NCBI GenBank assembly: GCA_963773945.1
Contig: CAVZDD010000005.1
Location: forward strand, 1-64,000
Direction of reading: 5' to 3'
Length of the DNA stretch: 64,000 bases
Source: JAKIWV01 sp963773945
Lineage (GTDB): Archaea; Thermoplasmatota; Thermoplasmata; Lutacidiplasmatales; UBA184
Part shown: positions 1 through 7,778 of the stretch, piece by piece
How the letters are laid out: each line of letters starts with the position of its first letter
Numbering within the stretch: position 1 is the first letter of the stretch
Notes under the pieces: generated by a model
The model's input: the letters and a program-made list of their open reading frames with translations, nothing else
Database searches by the model: none
What the model was told of the DNA's origin: nothing
Made by a program: the position numbers and the translations under genes

Positions 1-63
1 ACCCGACCGTCATCTGGAAATCGGGATTGCACGATTACCCAACAGCGGGATTACGCCATAACC

Positions 64-166
64 CGATATCCGGGGGTACACCCCTGGGATGCTTCATCGC
101 GATATCGGGGGGTACACCCTCGGATGTTTCACCCCGATGACTCCGACCAGCGAGAGGAGGTACACC
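64..166. repeat. Short direct repeats around a GGTACACC core
   Basis: Two imperfect copies of about 36 nt (64-99 and 100-135) share CGATATC, then G-rich sequence, GGTACACC, GGATG and TTCA. A third GGTACACCCTCCGAT-like core lies at 159-170, offset by 48 nt. The repeats lie just downstream of the minus-strand ORF ending at 204. Read on the minus strand in another frame they would encode repeated GVPP. They could be protein-binding sites, the end of a small element, or the repetitive tail of a frameshifted gene. There are too few copies and no real spacers, so this is not CRISPR. Confidence 0.45.
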
Positions 167-203
167 CTCCGATCCGGCATTCTCATCGACCGGAATTCCG
201 GAT

Positions 204-788
204 TCAACGTGGGCGCTGACGGGGGTGACGCAGCCGGACGACGGGAAGCCGGTGGCGGCGAAGTCGGACTTGGGGAAGCTTCTCGACTCGAAGCTTCCTG
301 GATCGATGGGAACCGACTGGGGCAGGCGCGCGTTCGGGCTCAACTTTACGGTCCAGCTCCTGTGCGACGCGCTGTCGTTCGAGTTCAGCACGCATCGCCT
401 GGAACCAAAAGTCATGCCACATGGCCAGATCCGGATCGGGCGAGGGGCTCTGTGGAGGATCCTTGGTGGCGGGCGTCCTGTGCACAGCGGTGGTCTTGGT
501 CGTCGGGATGATACGGATCTTGACCGGTGTGAACGTCGCGGTCTTCGTGGGCACGGGGAGCTTCGACGAGGGCGGGGCGCCAGGTGTCGCGCTCGGGAGG
601 ACAGTCGCCGGCGGGGGGCTCGTCGAATCTGATCCCGTGTAAGGACTGAGGACATCGCCCTTCTCGTAGCTCGAGCGTATCCGTTCTCTGGCAACACTGC
701 TTACTGAGCGGTGTAGACGCCTTGCTTCTTCTGCGATCGCGGGTTCCAGATCACCGGAATAGAACCCCCTCTTTCTCTTCAGCATCAA
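204..788 (-). CDS. Hypothetical protein with RHH-like N-terminus and proline-rich middle
   Basis: I do not recognise this 194-residue ORF. Residues 1-45 are basic and helical with the feel of a ribbon-helix-helix or antitoxin-type domain. Residues 50-115 are Ser/Thr/Pro-rich. The last 50 residues are abnormally Arg/Pro-rich, which suggests the true frame may change before the end; another minus frame stays open to position 35. The start at 788 or 785 lies about 25 nt from a TATA-like sequence at 806-813 shared with the divergent operon. The N-terminus vaguely recalls the gene at 10524-11192. Function unknown. Confidence 0.4.
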   Translation of the reverse strand: MMLKRKRGFYSGDLEPAIAEEARRLHRSVSSVARERIRSSYEKGDVLSPYTGSDSTSPPPATVLPSATPGAPPSSKLPVPTKTATFTPVKIRIIPTTKTTAVHRTPATKDPPQSPSPDPDLAMWHDFWFQAMRAELERQRVAQELDRKVEPERAPAPVGSHRSRKLRVEKLPQVRLRRHRLPVVRLRHPRQRPR

Positions 789-805
789 AATTCCACCCGG
801 CTCGA

Positions 806-813
806 GCTATATG
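806..813. promoter_or_regulatory. Near-palindromic TATA-like element between divergent genes
   Basis: The sequence GCTATATG sits 20-25 nt upstream of the minus-strand start codons at 785/788. On the plus strand a second AT-rich box at 838-845 lies about 35 nt before the GTG at 877. Both fit archaeal leaderless promoters; this is inferred from spacing only. Confidence 0.35.
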
Positions 814-876
814 AGTCCTAGTCCGTTGAAGGCAGGACAAAATACCGAGAGCGCCCTCCGATTTCGAGTTGCGGCT

Positions 877-1848
877 GTGAAGGTACTCGTCACGGGGACC
901 TCCGGGTTCATCGGAACCTCGTTCTGCGAAAGGTGCGCTGGTAAAGGACCGTTCGAGGTGGTTGGAGTCGACCGGCGACCGCCACGCGAGCGCTTCGCAT
1001 CAGTGAACTACATCCACGGCGACCTGACGGATGGCAAGTTCGTACGGCGACTCGTAACCGAGTCGGAGCCGGACGCGATCGTCCATCTTGCGGCACAAGC
1101 TCGGGTGAATCCCTCCCTTGCCGCAGCGTCGCCAACCTACGCGGATAATGTGGTAGCAACTTTGAATCTTATCGAGGGCGCAGAGGACCTAGGTCACCGG
1201 TTAACTCAGTTCGTGTATGCCTCTTCGGAAACCGTCTATGGAGATGCCCCGGAATACCCGTGCCCAGAGACCAGCCCTCTCAATCCACTGTCCCCCTATG
1301 CCGCCTCAAAGGCTGCTTGCGAGCTATTGGTAACTCGAGCCCTTCCGGAGAGTGCCCTCATTCTCAGGAGTGGCATGGGTTACGGCCCTCGGAGCGACCC
1401 GAGCGCACAGGTGGTAGGGCGCTTCATTTGCCAAGCACTTACGAGTCGACCAATACTGTTTCCAAAGGAAGTGCCTTATGGTGGACATCCGACGCGGGAC
1501 GTCAACTACGTATCGAATTTTCTTGACGGTCTAGAACTCGCCATGGGGGCTGGAGCTACAGGAACTTTCAATGTCGCGAGTGGCCGAGAGGTCTCAATCT
1601 TGGATCTCGCCAACGAGGTCGTTAAGGTGGTCGGGAAGGGGAGTATCGAGTGTTCGGACGACTTTTGCTACCGTGCCGGAGAGGCCGGGGTCAGAACCTG
1701 GCTCGACATCTCCAAGGCAAGGGACTCATTCGGCTACGCGCCGAAAGTGCCACTGAGGACAGGACTGAAGACCACAGCGCGCTGGTACGCGTCGAATCCG
1801 GACTATTTTGCGAGTCCCCAGCTGGTTCCGGTCAGTCAACCAGTCTAA
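877..1848 (+). CDS. NAD-dependent epimerase/dehydratase (extended SDR)
   Basis: Extended short-chain dehydrogenase of the nucleotide-sugar epimerase/dehydratase family. From the GTG start the protein opens with a beta strand and the Rossmann motif TGTSGFIG. Further on come VHLAAQ, the catalytic YAASK (Tyr-x3-Lys) and the RSGMGYGPR substrate-loop segment typical of UDP-glucose 4-epimerase-like enzymes. An upstream in-frame ATG at 811 overlaps the TATA-like box and would add a non-conserved tail, so I prefer 877. First gene of an operon of seven. The next gene, a glycosyltransferase, starts 18 nt downstream, suggesting that it makes a sugar nucleotide for that enzyme. Exact substrate unknown. 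Confidence 0.85.
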   Translation: MKVLVTGTSGFIGTSFCERCAGKGPFEVVGVDRRPPRERFASVNYIHGDLTDGKFVRRLVTESEPDAIVHLAAQARVNPSLAAASPTYADNVVATLNLIEGAEDLGHRLTQFVYASSETVYGDAPEYPCPETSPLNPLSPYAASKAACELLVTRALPESALILRSGMGYGPRSDPSAQVVGRFICQALTSRPILFPKEVPYGGHPTRDVNYVSNFLDGLELAMGAGATGTFNVASGREVSILDLANEVVKVVGKGSIECSDDFCYRAGEAGVRTWLDISKARDSFGYAPKVPLRTGLKTTARWYASNPDYFASPQLVPVSQPV

Positions 1849-1866
1849 GCGTGCGGCAGGGCCACT

Positions 1867-3171
1867 GTGAAGGTTCTCCAAGTGATCCACGGGTATCCGC
1901 CCCGATACAACGCGGGGTCGGAGATCTACACGCAGACAATCTCGCGTGGGCTTGTCCGAATGGGCCACGAGGTGAACGTCTTTACTAGAGAGGAATCCCA
2001 ATTTCAACCGGAGTACTCGTTACGGGAAGAGGGCGATGAGGGTGAACCGCGAATCCGGCTCCATGTCGTCAACATGCCGCGAAGTCGAGAGCGGTACCAG
2101 CACGACATTGTGGACGACCATTTTGAGCAAGTCGTTGAAACCTTCAACCCGGATGTCGTCCACATAGGACATCTAAACCACCTCTCCGTCTCGATCGTCC
2201 AGACCGCGAAACGCCACGGAGTGCCCGTGGTGTTCACGCTGCACGACTTCTGGTTGATGTGCCCCCGTGGACAGTTCATGCAGTACAATCTGGACGGGCC
2301 TGAACCCTGGGCCTTCTGCGATGGGCAAGACGACCGTAAGTGTGCTTCACGTTGTTACAGTCGGTACTTCGGAGGATCCCCGTCGGACTCTGAGGCCGAC
2401 ATTCGGTACTGGACCGAATGGGTTCATCGTCGAATGTCCCTTATTCGAGAGGTCGCAGGACACGTGGACCTCTTCATTGCGCCATCTCGGACGGTCCAGC
2501 AACGATTCCAAGCAGATTTCGGAATCCCGGGAGATCGAGTGGTCTATCTCGACTATGGGTTCGATCGGGAACGACTAGTAGGCCGCTCACGCAAGCCGGA
2601 GCCGAACTTTGCGTTTGGCTACATCGGTACGCACCGGCCCGCCAAGGGTATTCACGTCCTGCTCGACGCTTTTCCGTTCCTCCGTGGTGGACCGGTACTG
2701 CGTATTTGGGGGCGAACTGTTTCAGAAACGACTCCCTCGCTAAAGGAAAGGTCTGCGCGGTTGCCTGGGGAAGTCGCGCGCCGGATAGAGTGGATGGGAG
2801 AGTACGGAACCTCTACCATCGTGCAGGATGTGTTCGATCGAATCGATGCTCTGGTCGTGCCGTCGATTTGGTTGGAGAACTCCCCGCTTGTCATTCACGA
2901 GGCCCAGCAGGCCCGGGTCCCCGTCATTACGTCCGATCTCGGCGGAATGGCCGAGTACGTCCACCACGAGAGAAACGGACTGTTGTTCAAGCCGCGAGAT
3001 GCGAGGGACCTAGCGGAGAAGATGCAGCGTCTTGTCGATGACCCCGCGTCGGCTCAAAAACTAGGGCGGCGGGGCTACCTATATTCTGCCGACTCCAATG
3101 TGCCCGGGGTAGAGGAGCACGTTGGAAGGCTCCTTTCGCTCTACAATCAGATTCGAATTCATGGCAGCTGA
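1867..3171 (+). CDS. Glycosyltransferase family 4 protein
   Basis: GT-B fold glycosyltransferase, 434 residues, GTG start. The N-terminus VLQVIHGYPPRYNAGSE is the classic GT4 opening with a glycine-rich acceptor-side loop. The middle carries FTLHDFWLMCPRG, seen in many GT4 mannosyl/glucosyltransferases, and the C-terminal half has FGYIGTHRPAKGIHVLL and the nucleotide-sugar binding E-x7-E region (PLVIHEAQQARVPVITS). Four cysteines at about 135-165 lie in an insert that may bind metal. The 3' end overlaps the radical SAM gene by 11 nt. No signal peptide, so it probably acts in the cytosol on a lipid, protein or small-molecule acceptor. Confidence 0.85.
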   Translation: MKVLQVIHGYPPRYNAGSEIYTQTISRGLVRMGHEVNVFTREESQFQPEYSLREEGDEGEPRIRLHVVNMPRSRERYQHDIVDDHFEQVVETFNPDVVHIGHLNHLSVSIVQTAKRHGVPVVFTLHDFWLMCPRGQFMQYNLDGPEPWAFCDGQDDRKCASRCYSRYFGGSPSDSEADIRYWTEWVHRRMSLIREVAGHVDLFIAPSRTVQQRFQADFGIPGDRVVYLDYGFDRERLVGRSRKPEPNFAFGYIGTHRPAKGIHVLLDAFPFLRGGPVLRIWGRTVSETTPSLKERSARLPGEVARRIEWMGEYGTSTIVQDVFDRIDALVVPSIWLENSPLVIHEAQQARVPVITSDLGGMAEYVHHERNGLLFKPRDARDLAEKMQRLVDDPASAQKLGRRGYLYSADSNVPGVEEHVGRLLSLYNQIRIHGS

Positions 3172-4222
3172 GCCACCCAACGGGGGCACGCCAGGGCCCT
3201 GGAGGATTACCTTCGACACCAACCCTGACGATTGCAACATTGCTTGCGTCATGTGCGAGGAGCACAGTGATTTCAGCGAGAAGAAGCGGCTAAGAGTGGC
3301 TTCCCACCGGCCGCACCGGCGCATGGACATCGCTGTGATTCGCAAGGTCGTTTCAGAGGCAGCCCCCCATGGACTTCGGGAAATCATCCCGTCCACCATG
3401 GGTGAACCGCTGTTGTACGAACACTTCGACGAAATCGTCGAGATTTGCCGGGACTTCGGCGTTCGCCTCAATCTCACGACTAACGGGACTTGGCCACACC
3501 GAGGTCCGGTCGCATGGGCCGAGCTCCTGTGCCCCGTCACGTCGGACGTCAAGGTCTCTTGGAACGGCATTACCCCGGAGACCCAGGAGTCAATCATGAG
3601 AGGTAGCTCGCTAGCCAAGCGGATCGAAGATATCCGCGCGTTCCTGCGAGTTCGTGACGAGGTCTCCCGAAGGACAGGGAACCGATGTCAAGTCACCTTG
3701 CAATGTACTTTCATGGAGTCGAACCTCAACGAACTCCCTTCCCTTATTCGATTCGGCGCCGACCTCGGCGTGGACCGGGTAAAGGGCCACCATCTCTGGG
3801 TTCATTTCGGAGAGCAGACCGAGGAGGACCTTCGACGTAGCTCGGAATCTCGACGTCGCTGGAACCAGACCGTGAGTCAGTGTAAACAAGCTTCCGAAAC
3901 TTACTTTCGAGAAGATGGAACCCGGGTCCGATTGGACAACTTCCTTCCTCTTCCTGAGGAGGCAATTTCGCAGCCTCCGGCTGATTGGGTCTGTCCCTTC
4001 CTTGGACGCGAAGCTTGGGTAAACCATGCGGGGCGATTCGATCCATGTTGCGCGCCCGATCTGGAACGACAGAGCCTGGGTTCCTTTGGATTCGTTACTG
4101 AAGAAGGAGGCCTCGAGTCGATTTGGGAAGGATCCCAGTATCGTACTCTCACACTCGATTATCGGAGTAGCTCGGTTTGTCGGAAATGCACCATGCGTCG
4201 CCCGGCGAGCGTGTTATCCTGA
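3161..4222 (+). CDS. Radical SAM protein with SPASM-like C-terminus
   Basis: Radical S-adenosylmethionine enzyme of 353 residues. Starting at the ATG at 3161, the 4Fe-4S ligands are Cys25, Cys29 and Cys32 (CNIACVMC). They are followed by a TMGEPLLY strand (the GGE-like SAM motif) and NLTTNGT. The C-terminus has CPFLGREAWVNHAGRFDPCC and a final CRKC pair, resembling the auxiliary cluster of SPASM/Twitch enzymes. A longer reading from 3122 would only extend into the glycosyltransferase overlap. SPASM enzymes modify peptides, proteins or sugars; neighbours point to a sugar or small peptide substrate. Reaction unknown. Confidence 0.8.
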   Translation: MAAEPPNGGTPGPWRITFDTNPDDCNIACVMCEEHSDFSEKKRLRVASHRPHRRMDIAVIRKVVSEAAPHGLREIIPSTMGEPLLYEHFDEIVEICRDFGVRLNLTTNGTWPHRGPVAWAELLCPVTSDVKVSWNGITPETQESIMRGSSLAKRIEDIRAFLRVRDEVSRRTGNRCQVTLQCTFMESNLNELPSLIRFGADLGVDRVKGHHLWVHFGEQTEEDLRRSSESRRRWNQTVSQCKQASETYFREDGTRVRLDNFLPLPEEAISQPPADWVCPFLGREAWVNHAGRFDPCCAPDLERQSLGSFGFVTEEGGLESIWEGSQYRTLTLDYRSSSVCRKCTMRRPASVLS

Positions 4223-4223
4223 G

Positions 4224-4940
4224 ATGTGGCAGAAATCTCGAGTCTCTCAAGATCACACCCATCACGAAGTCGAGGGGGTGGCATTGTACCTAAATCGCTT
4301 CGAAGAGGTGCTTTCTTTTCACGAACCGGGCTTGGCAGCGGTCCGTGAACGAGGCAAGTGGTTCCACATTCGTCCGAACGGTACTCCAGCCTACCGAGCA
4401 CGGTTCAACCGTGCGTTCGGTTTTTACGAAGGACTCGCGGCTGTCCAAGACGATGTTCTGTGGTATCACATCCGGTCTGATGGTCACCCCGGCTACGCGG
4501 CGCGATTCACGTGGTGCGGTAATTTCCAAGAGCAGCGAGCCGTAGTCATTGTACCGAAGGAAAGCTACGCTCACATTCTTTCCGACGGTCGACCAGCATA
4601 TCGCCAGCGTTACCGGTACGCAGGAGACTATAGGGATGGAGCAGCCGTCGTTCTTGAGGACTCAGGATTGCTGCTCCACTTAGACAGAGATGGAAGAGAA
4701 TTGAATGGAGCCCGCTTCGCTGACCTCACGCCATTCCACAAGGGCGTGGCGGCCGCTAAGGATAGGCTCGGGTGGTTCCATGTCAACAGGGAGGGTCGTG
4801 AACTCTACTCACGGCGGTTTCAGGCATTGGAACCGTTCTACAATGGCCGAGCCCGCGCGGTAACTCACGACGGCGAAATCCTTACGATAGACGAACAGGG
4901 TCGAACCCTCCGAGTGATTCTCGAAGCTCGCAGCTCATGA
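4224..4940 (+). CDS. WG-repeat protein
   Basis: About 239 residues from the ATG at 4224, one base after the radical SAM stop. It consists of roughly six tandem units of about 25-30 residues with the pattern F-x-E/G-G-x-A-A-V-x-x-x-x-W-x-H-I-x-x-D/N-G-x-P/R-x-Y-x-x-R-F, the WG (KWG) beta-repeat. Such repeats usually form a beta-rich scaffold or surface module in bacteria; no catalytic motif is visible. Placement between the radical SAM enzyme and the transferase/phosphatase fusion suggests a binding partner or substrate protein for the operon. The next gene overlaps by 4 nt. Confidence 0.75.
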   Translation: MWQKSRVSQDHTHHEVEGVALYLNRFEEVLSFHEPGLAAVRERGKWFHIRPNGTPAYRARFNRAFGFYEGLAAVQDDVLWYHIRSDGHPGYAARFTWCGNFQEQRAVVIVPKESYAHILSDGRPAYRQRYRYAGDYRDGAAVVLEDSGLLLHLDRDGRELNGARFADLTPFHKGVAAAKDRLGWFHVNREGRELYSRRFQALEPFYNGRARAVTHDGEILTIDEQGRTLRVILEARSS

Positions 4941-6436
4941 CCTCCACGAACCGGCCCGCGAATCCGGACCTGCGCGTTCCGCGAGCTACACGGGAAGTGC
5001 TCGAGCGCTTGCGTTCGTGGGGCGAAAAGCACTCTCAGATCTTGGGCATCCTACTCTACGGGTCTGTTCCGAGGGGAACTGCGGATCACTTCTCCGACGT
5101 CGATTTGATCGTAGTGCAATCGGCTGACTCCAACCCTGGAGAGCTTGTGGAATCTATAGTATCCGAATTTGACGTGCTCTTCCGCCTTTCGAAGGACGGA
5201 AAGTCTGTACTCTACCTGCGGCGGCCTGCGATAAAAATCGAATTGACCATGATTGAGCCGGCAAGGCTTCCTGAGTTCAAGGATTACTTCGAGAGTTCCC
5301 CATTCCCGAATCTCTCTGCGGCACTTCTCGTTCTGAAGAATCCTAGTCTCTACCGTTCGCTTGAGGAATGGTGGAAAGCTCCCCAATCGGTTTCGCCGTC
5401 GGATGAGGTAGTGCGGGAAGCGAACTCTTTTCTGTACTACTACGAGGGTTTCCACCCGGCGTTCCATCGCGGAGATCACTTCCGAGCTTACTTCCTTTAT
5501 TCTCTTGCATTCTACAAACTTGGTTCCTTCCTGGCCGCAGTCAACGGCAGGAGGGAGTCCCTCTATTCTCCTGAGAGGCTCGTGGATTTCCTTGACACAG
5601 TAGATTCCTCCCTCCGGGAGCGTTTTGAGGCCTGTGCCCCAGTGTGGGGCCATGATCTGACCCCTCTGCTGCTGAAGAAGGAGTTGATGTTCGATCTCTT
5701 CGAGACCGCGCTCCAAGCGAGTGAGGCCAACCTCCCCCTCCTAGAAGAGGAGGCCCGGACGATGCGGCAGTTTGTCCGGGAACGGTACCCGCCGCTCTGG
5801 CGGTGGCGCGACCTAGGAGGGAAGGGGAGAGTGGCACCGAGACTACTTTTCAGGGCCGCTCGGCTTGACCGCTACCCGGCGGACGTCTTGTCCACATTCC
5901 TCAAGGGCGAAGGAATTCGGACGGTCGTTGACCTGCGGACAGACGCGGAGCTGCAGCGTCACAACTACCCGCCAGGCGCTCTAGATGGAGTACGCTATGT
6001 CCGCATTCCTGTATGGCCAAGCCTTCCAATTCCTAACAACTTGTCGGAACAGGAACGGTTACAATTTTTCTATCGCCACGCGACGGAGGACCCCGGATTT
6101 CCTGCCTGGATAGAAGGTCTGCTCTTGGAGATTTCACGGCCTGGCAATCTACCACTGGCAATGCACTGCTATGCCGGCGCGGACAGGACCGGTATCCTGG
6201 TCGCAATCTTACTCTCGCTGGCCGGGGCGACCGAGGACGAAGTGGCCGAGGATTACTTGATCACATCGGGTCATGTTCGTCGAGAGTACATTGAGGCACT
6301 CCAGGAGCAGTTTCGTACAATGGGCGGCGCCAGCGCGGTCCTCCAGGCGAGGGGGATCCGTCTCAACCTTATCCAAGCCGCAGTGACGGCTATGACGGAA
6401 CCAGAGGGCCCGATTCGTGGCGACGTTCGTCGATGA
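4937..6436 (+). CDS. Nucleotidyltransferase fused to a tyrosine-phosphatase-like domain
   Basis: 499-residue two-domain protein. Residues 35-85 form a polymerase-beta-type nucleotidyltransferase: YGSVPRG (Gly42-Ser43), then SDVD with Asp54 and Asp56, and a third acidic residue in KIELTM. Residues 140-280 are helical, like the C-terminal part of aminoglycoside nucleotidyltransferases. Residues from about 290 match the Y_phosphatase3 family: RDLGGKGRV, FRAARLD, TVVDLRTDAEL, then the signature HCYAGADRTG with catalytic Cys411 and Arg417. The usual Lys of HCxAGKDRTG is Ala here. The start overlaps the previous stop by 4 nt. One domain could add a nucleotidyl group and the other remove a phosphate. 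I do not know a characterised protein with this architecture. Confidence 0.8.
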   Translation: MTSTNRPANPDLRVPRATREVLERLRSWGEKHSQILGILLYGSVPRGTADHFSDVDLIVVQSADSNPGELVESIVSEFDVLFRLSKDGKSVLYLRRPAIKIELTMIEPARLPEFKDYFESSPFPNLSAALLVLKNPSLYRSLEEWWKAPQSVSPSDEVVREANSFLYYYEGFHPAFHRGDHFRAYFLYSLAFYKLGSFLAAVNGRRESLYSPERLVDFLDTVDSSLRERFEACAPVWGHDLTPLLLKKELMFDLFETALQASEANLPLLEEEARTMRQFVRERYPPLWRWRDLGGKGRVAPRLLFRAARLDRYPADVLSTFLKGEGIRTVVDLRTDAELQRHNYPPGALDGVRYVRIPVWPSLPIPNNLSEQERLQFFYRHATEDPGFPAWIEGLLLEISRPGNLPLAMHCYAGADRTGILVAILLSLAGATEDEVAEDYLITSGHVRREYIEALQEQFRTMGGASAVLQARGIRLNLIQAAVTAMTEPEGPIRGDVRR

Positions 6437-6915
6437 ACGGACATTCGTCAATGCCCACTCTTTACATCATGGTAGGAATCCCCGGAGCCGGCAAGACGAC
6501 CTGGGCATCCCGAAACCTGAGTCGCTCGAGTACGGTCATAGCACTGGATCTCATCCGCAGGGGAGTCTATGGGGAATTTCCCCAAAATCTCCAGGAAAAG
6601 AAGGAGGAAATTGTTTGGAACGAAGCGTATCGACTCGCGGCGGAGCATCTACGGTCAGGACGATCCGTGGTTCTCGACTCGATGGCGCTCACGCGCGACT
6701 ACCGACAGAGGCACCTCCAGTCGGTCAGCAGGCTCATTGGGTTTCGCCCCGTATGTATCGCGGTTTTCTTGGATACGCCCTTGGAAGTGGCGCTCGAACG
6801 AGACAAGGCAAGAGCAAAGGTAGTATCGGACCAAGTAATCCGGGAGATGGCCGGACACCTTCAACCCCCCTCGAAGGCTGAGGGGCTCGATGAGATAATC
6901 TGCGTTACACCATGA
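6433..6915 (+). CDS. P-loop kinase (AAA_33, polynucleotide-kinase-like)
   Basis: 160-residue P-loop phosphotransferase. The Walker A motif is GIPGAGKT (15-22), followed by a DLIRRGVYG segment and VVLDSMALTRDYRQRHL, the strand-and-arginine arrangement of T4 polynucleotide-kinase-like and AAA_33 small-molecule kinases. VFLDTPLEVALERDKAR is the LID-like region. It starts at an ATGA overlap with the fusion gene, so translation is probably coupled. A second ATG at residue 7 is a possible start. Likely phosphorylates a small molecule or nucleic-acid end; substrate unknown. Confidence 0.8.
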   Translation: MNGHSSMPTLYIMVGIPGAGKTTWASRNLSRSSTVIALDLIRRGVYGEFPQNLQEKKEEIVWNEAYRLAAEHLRSGRSVVLDSMALTRDYRQRHLQSVSRLIGFRPVCIAVFLDTPLEVALERDKARAKVVSDQVIREMAGHLQPPSKAEGLDEIICVTP

Positions 6916-7649
6916 GCGCGGTCGAGAAGGACGCCTCACTCTTTCGCTCAAATCCTGACAAAATTCCTCCATCGATACCGGCTGGTCCGCTTCTCTTTGT
7001 TTATGGGTCGCTGATGAGCTGGCGTGGATTAAGTTCTGAATATGGAAGAGCCGCGACCAACCCATCCCTTCGTGTAATTTCCGCCGAAGTCGCAACATGT
7101 GTCGAGGTCGCTCGAGGGTTATGGAAGTGGTCGAGTGGCCGACGCTGCTGGACCATGAACCTCTCGCGGGCGCCGCAGAGACTCGCTCCCAGCGGATATT
7201 CAGGCGTTTCTGGTCTTCTACTCACCCTCGAGGCTACCTCGTCGCAACTGGAAAAGGTACCAGCACGAGAGGGTTGGCCCCGTAAACTTTGGGAGGCTCT
7301 CAAATTATCGGCTCCAAAGAATTCTTCGGAGGGGGGTGAGGTCCCTTACGTCCTCTCGACGTTGCGGCTCACTTCTAGCGGACCGCCGCTGCTTCGTGAA
7401 TGGGCTCGAGCCTGTCGGGGTGAGCAAGTGGGTGCTCTAGAAACCCTTAGAGAAGTAGTTCAGGATCAACTGCTCCCGGTCCCCATTCCGGTTGGGGATG
7501 GAAGGGTTGCTCTAACCTCTTGGGCACCGTTCAGTCAACCAGCCATTGAAGAGAAGCCAGCCTACGGGAGGCGGCGACCGAACCCGGAAAGCCAACGAGA
7601 GGTACTTGCTCCAATGCGCACTCGGAAAGTTTCACGGAGTAGACATTAG
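6912..7649 (+). CDS. Gamma-glutamylcyclotransferase-fold protein
   Basis: The N-terminal half has LLFVYGSLM (27-35), the substrate-binding loop of the GGCT/AIG2 fold, followed by SGVSGLLLTLEATSSQLEKV, matching the later strands and helix of that fold. GGCT-fold enzymes cyclise or cleave gamma-glutamyl compounds. The ATGA overlap places it last in the 877-7649 operon. The last 35 residues are Arg/Pro-rich and unlike a folded protein, and a second frame opens there (7516-7764), so the 3' end may be frameshifted. The catalytic Glu of the family is not certain from sequence alone. Confidence 0.65.
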   Translation: MSAVEKDASLFRSNPDKIPPSIPAGPLLFVYGSLMSWRGLSSEYGRAATNPSLRVISAEVATCVEVARGLWKWSSGRRCWTMNLSRAPQRLAPSGYSGVSGLLLTLEATSSQLEKVPAREGWPRKLWEALKLSAPKNSSEGGEVPYVLSTLRLTSSGPPLLREWARACRGEQVGALETLREVVQDQLLPVPIPVGDGRVALTSWAPFSQPAIEEKPAYGRRRPNPESQREVLAPMRTRKVSRSRH

Positions 7650-7764
7650 AGATTTGATGCAATCGTTGTTGACGTATGGTGTGGACGATGCAAAACTCGC
7701 GGAGTATGAGACCGAAGAATGGAGTACTGGGAGCCCATTTCATGCCCTTCATGGGTCCAGCTGA
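7546..7764 (+). CDS. Small overlapping ORF or frameshifted tail of the GGCT gene
   Basis: 72 codons from a TTG, in the +1 frame relative to the GGCT gene. The frame is open from 7516. Its second half (LGKFHGVDIRDLMQSLLTY and following acidic helix) looks more protein-like than the overlapping tail of the GGCT ORF. It may be a translationally coupled small gene or the true C-terminus displaced by an indel. No family recognised. Confidence 0.35.
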   Translation: MKRSQPTGGGDRTRKANERYLLQCALGKFHGVDIRDLMQSLLTYGVDDAKLAEYETEEWSTGSPFHALHGSS

Positions 7765-7778
7765 AGGTTGCAACTTGT

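Noticed and set aside
64..170. CRISPR array at the left edge
   Set aside because: There are only two or three short units, no distinct spacers, unequal spacing and no cas genes in the window.
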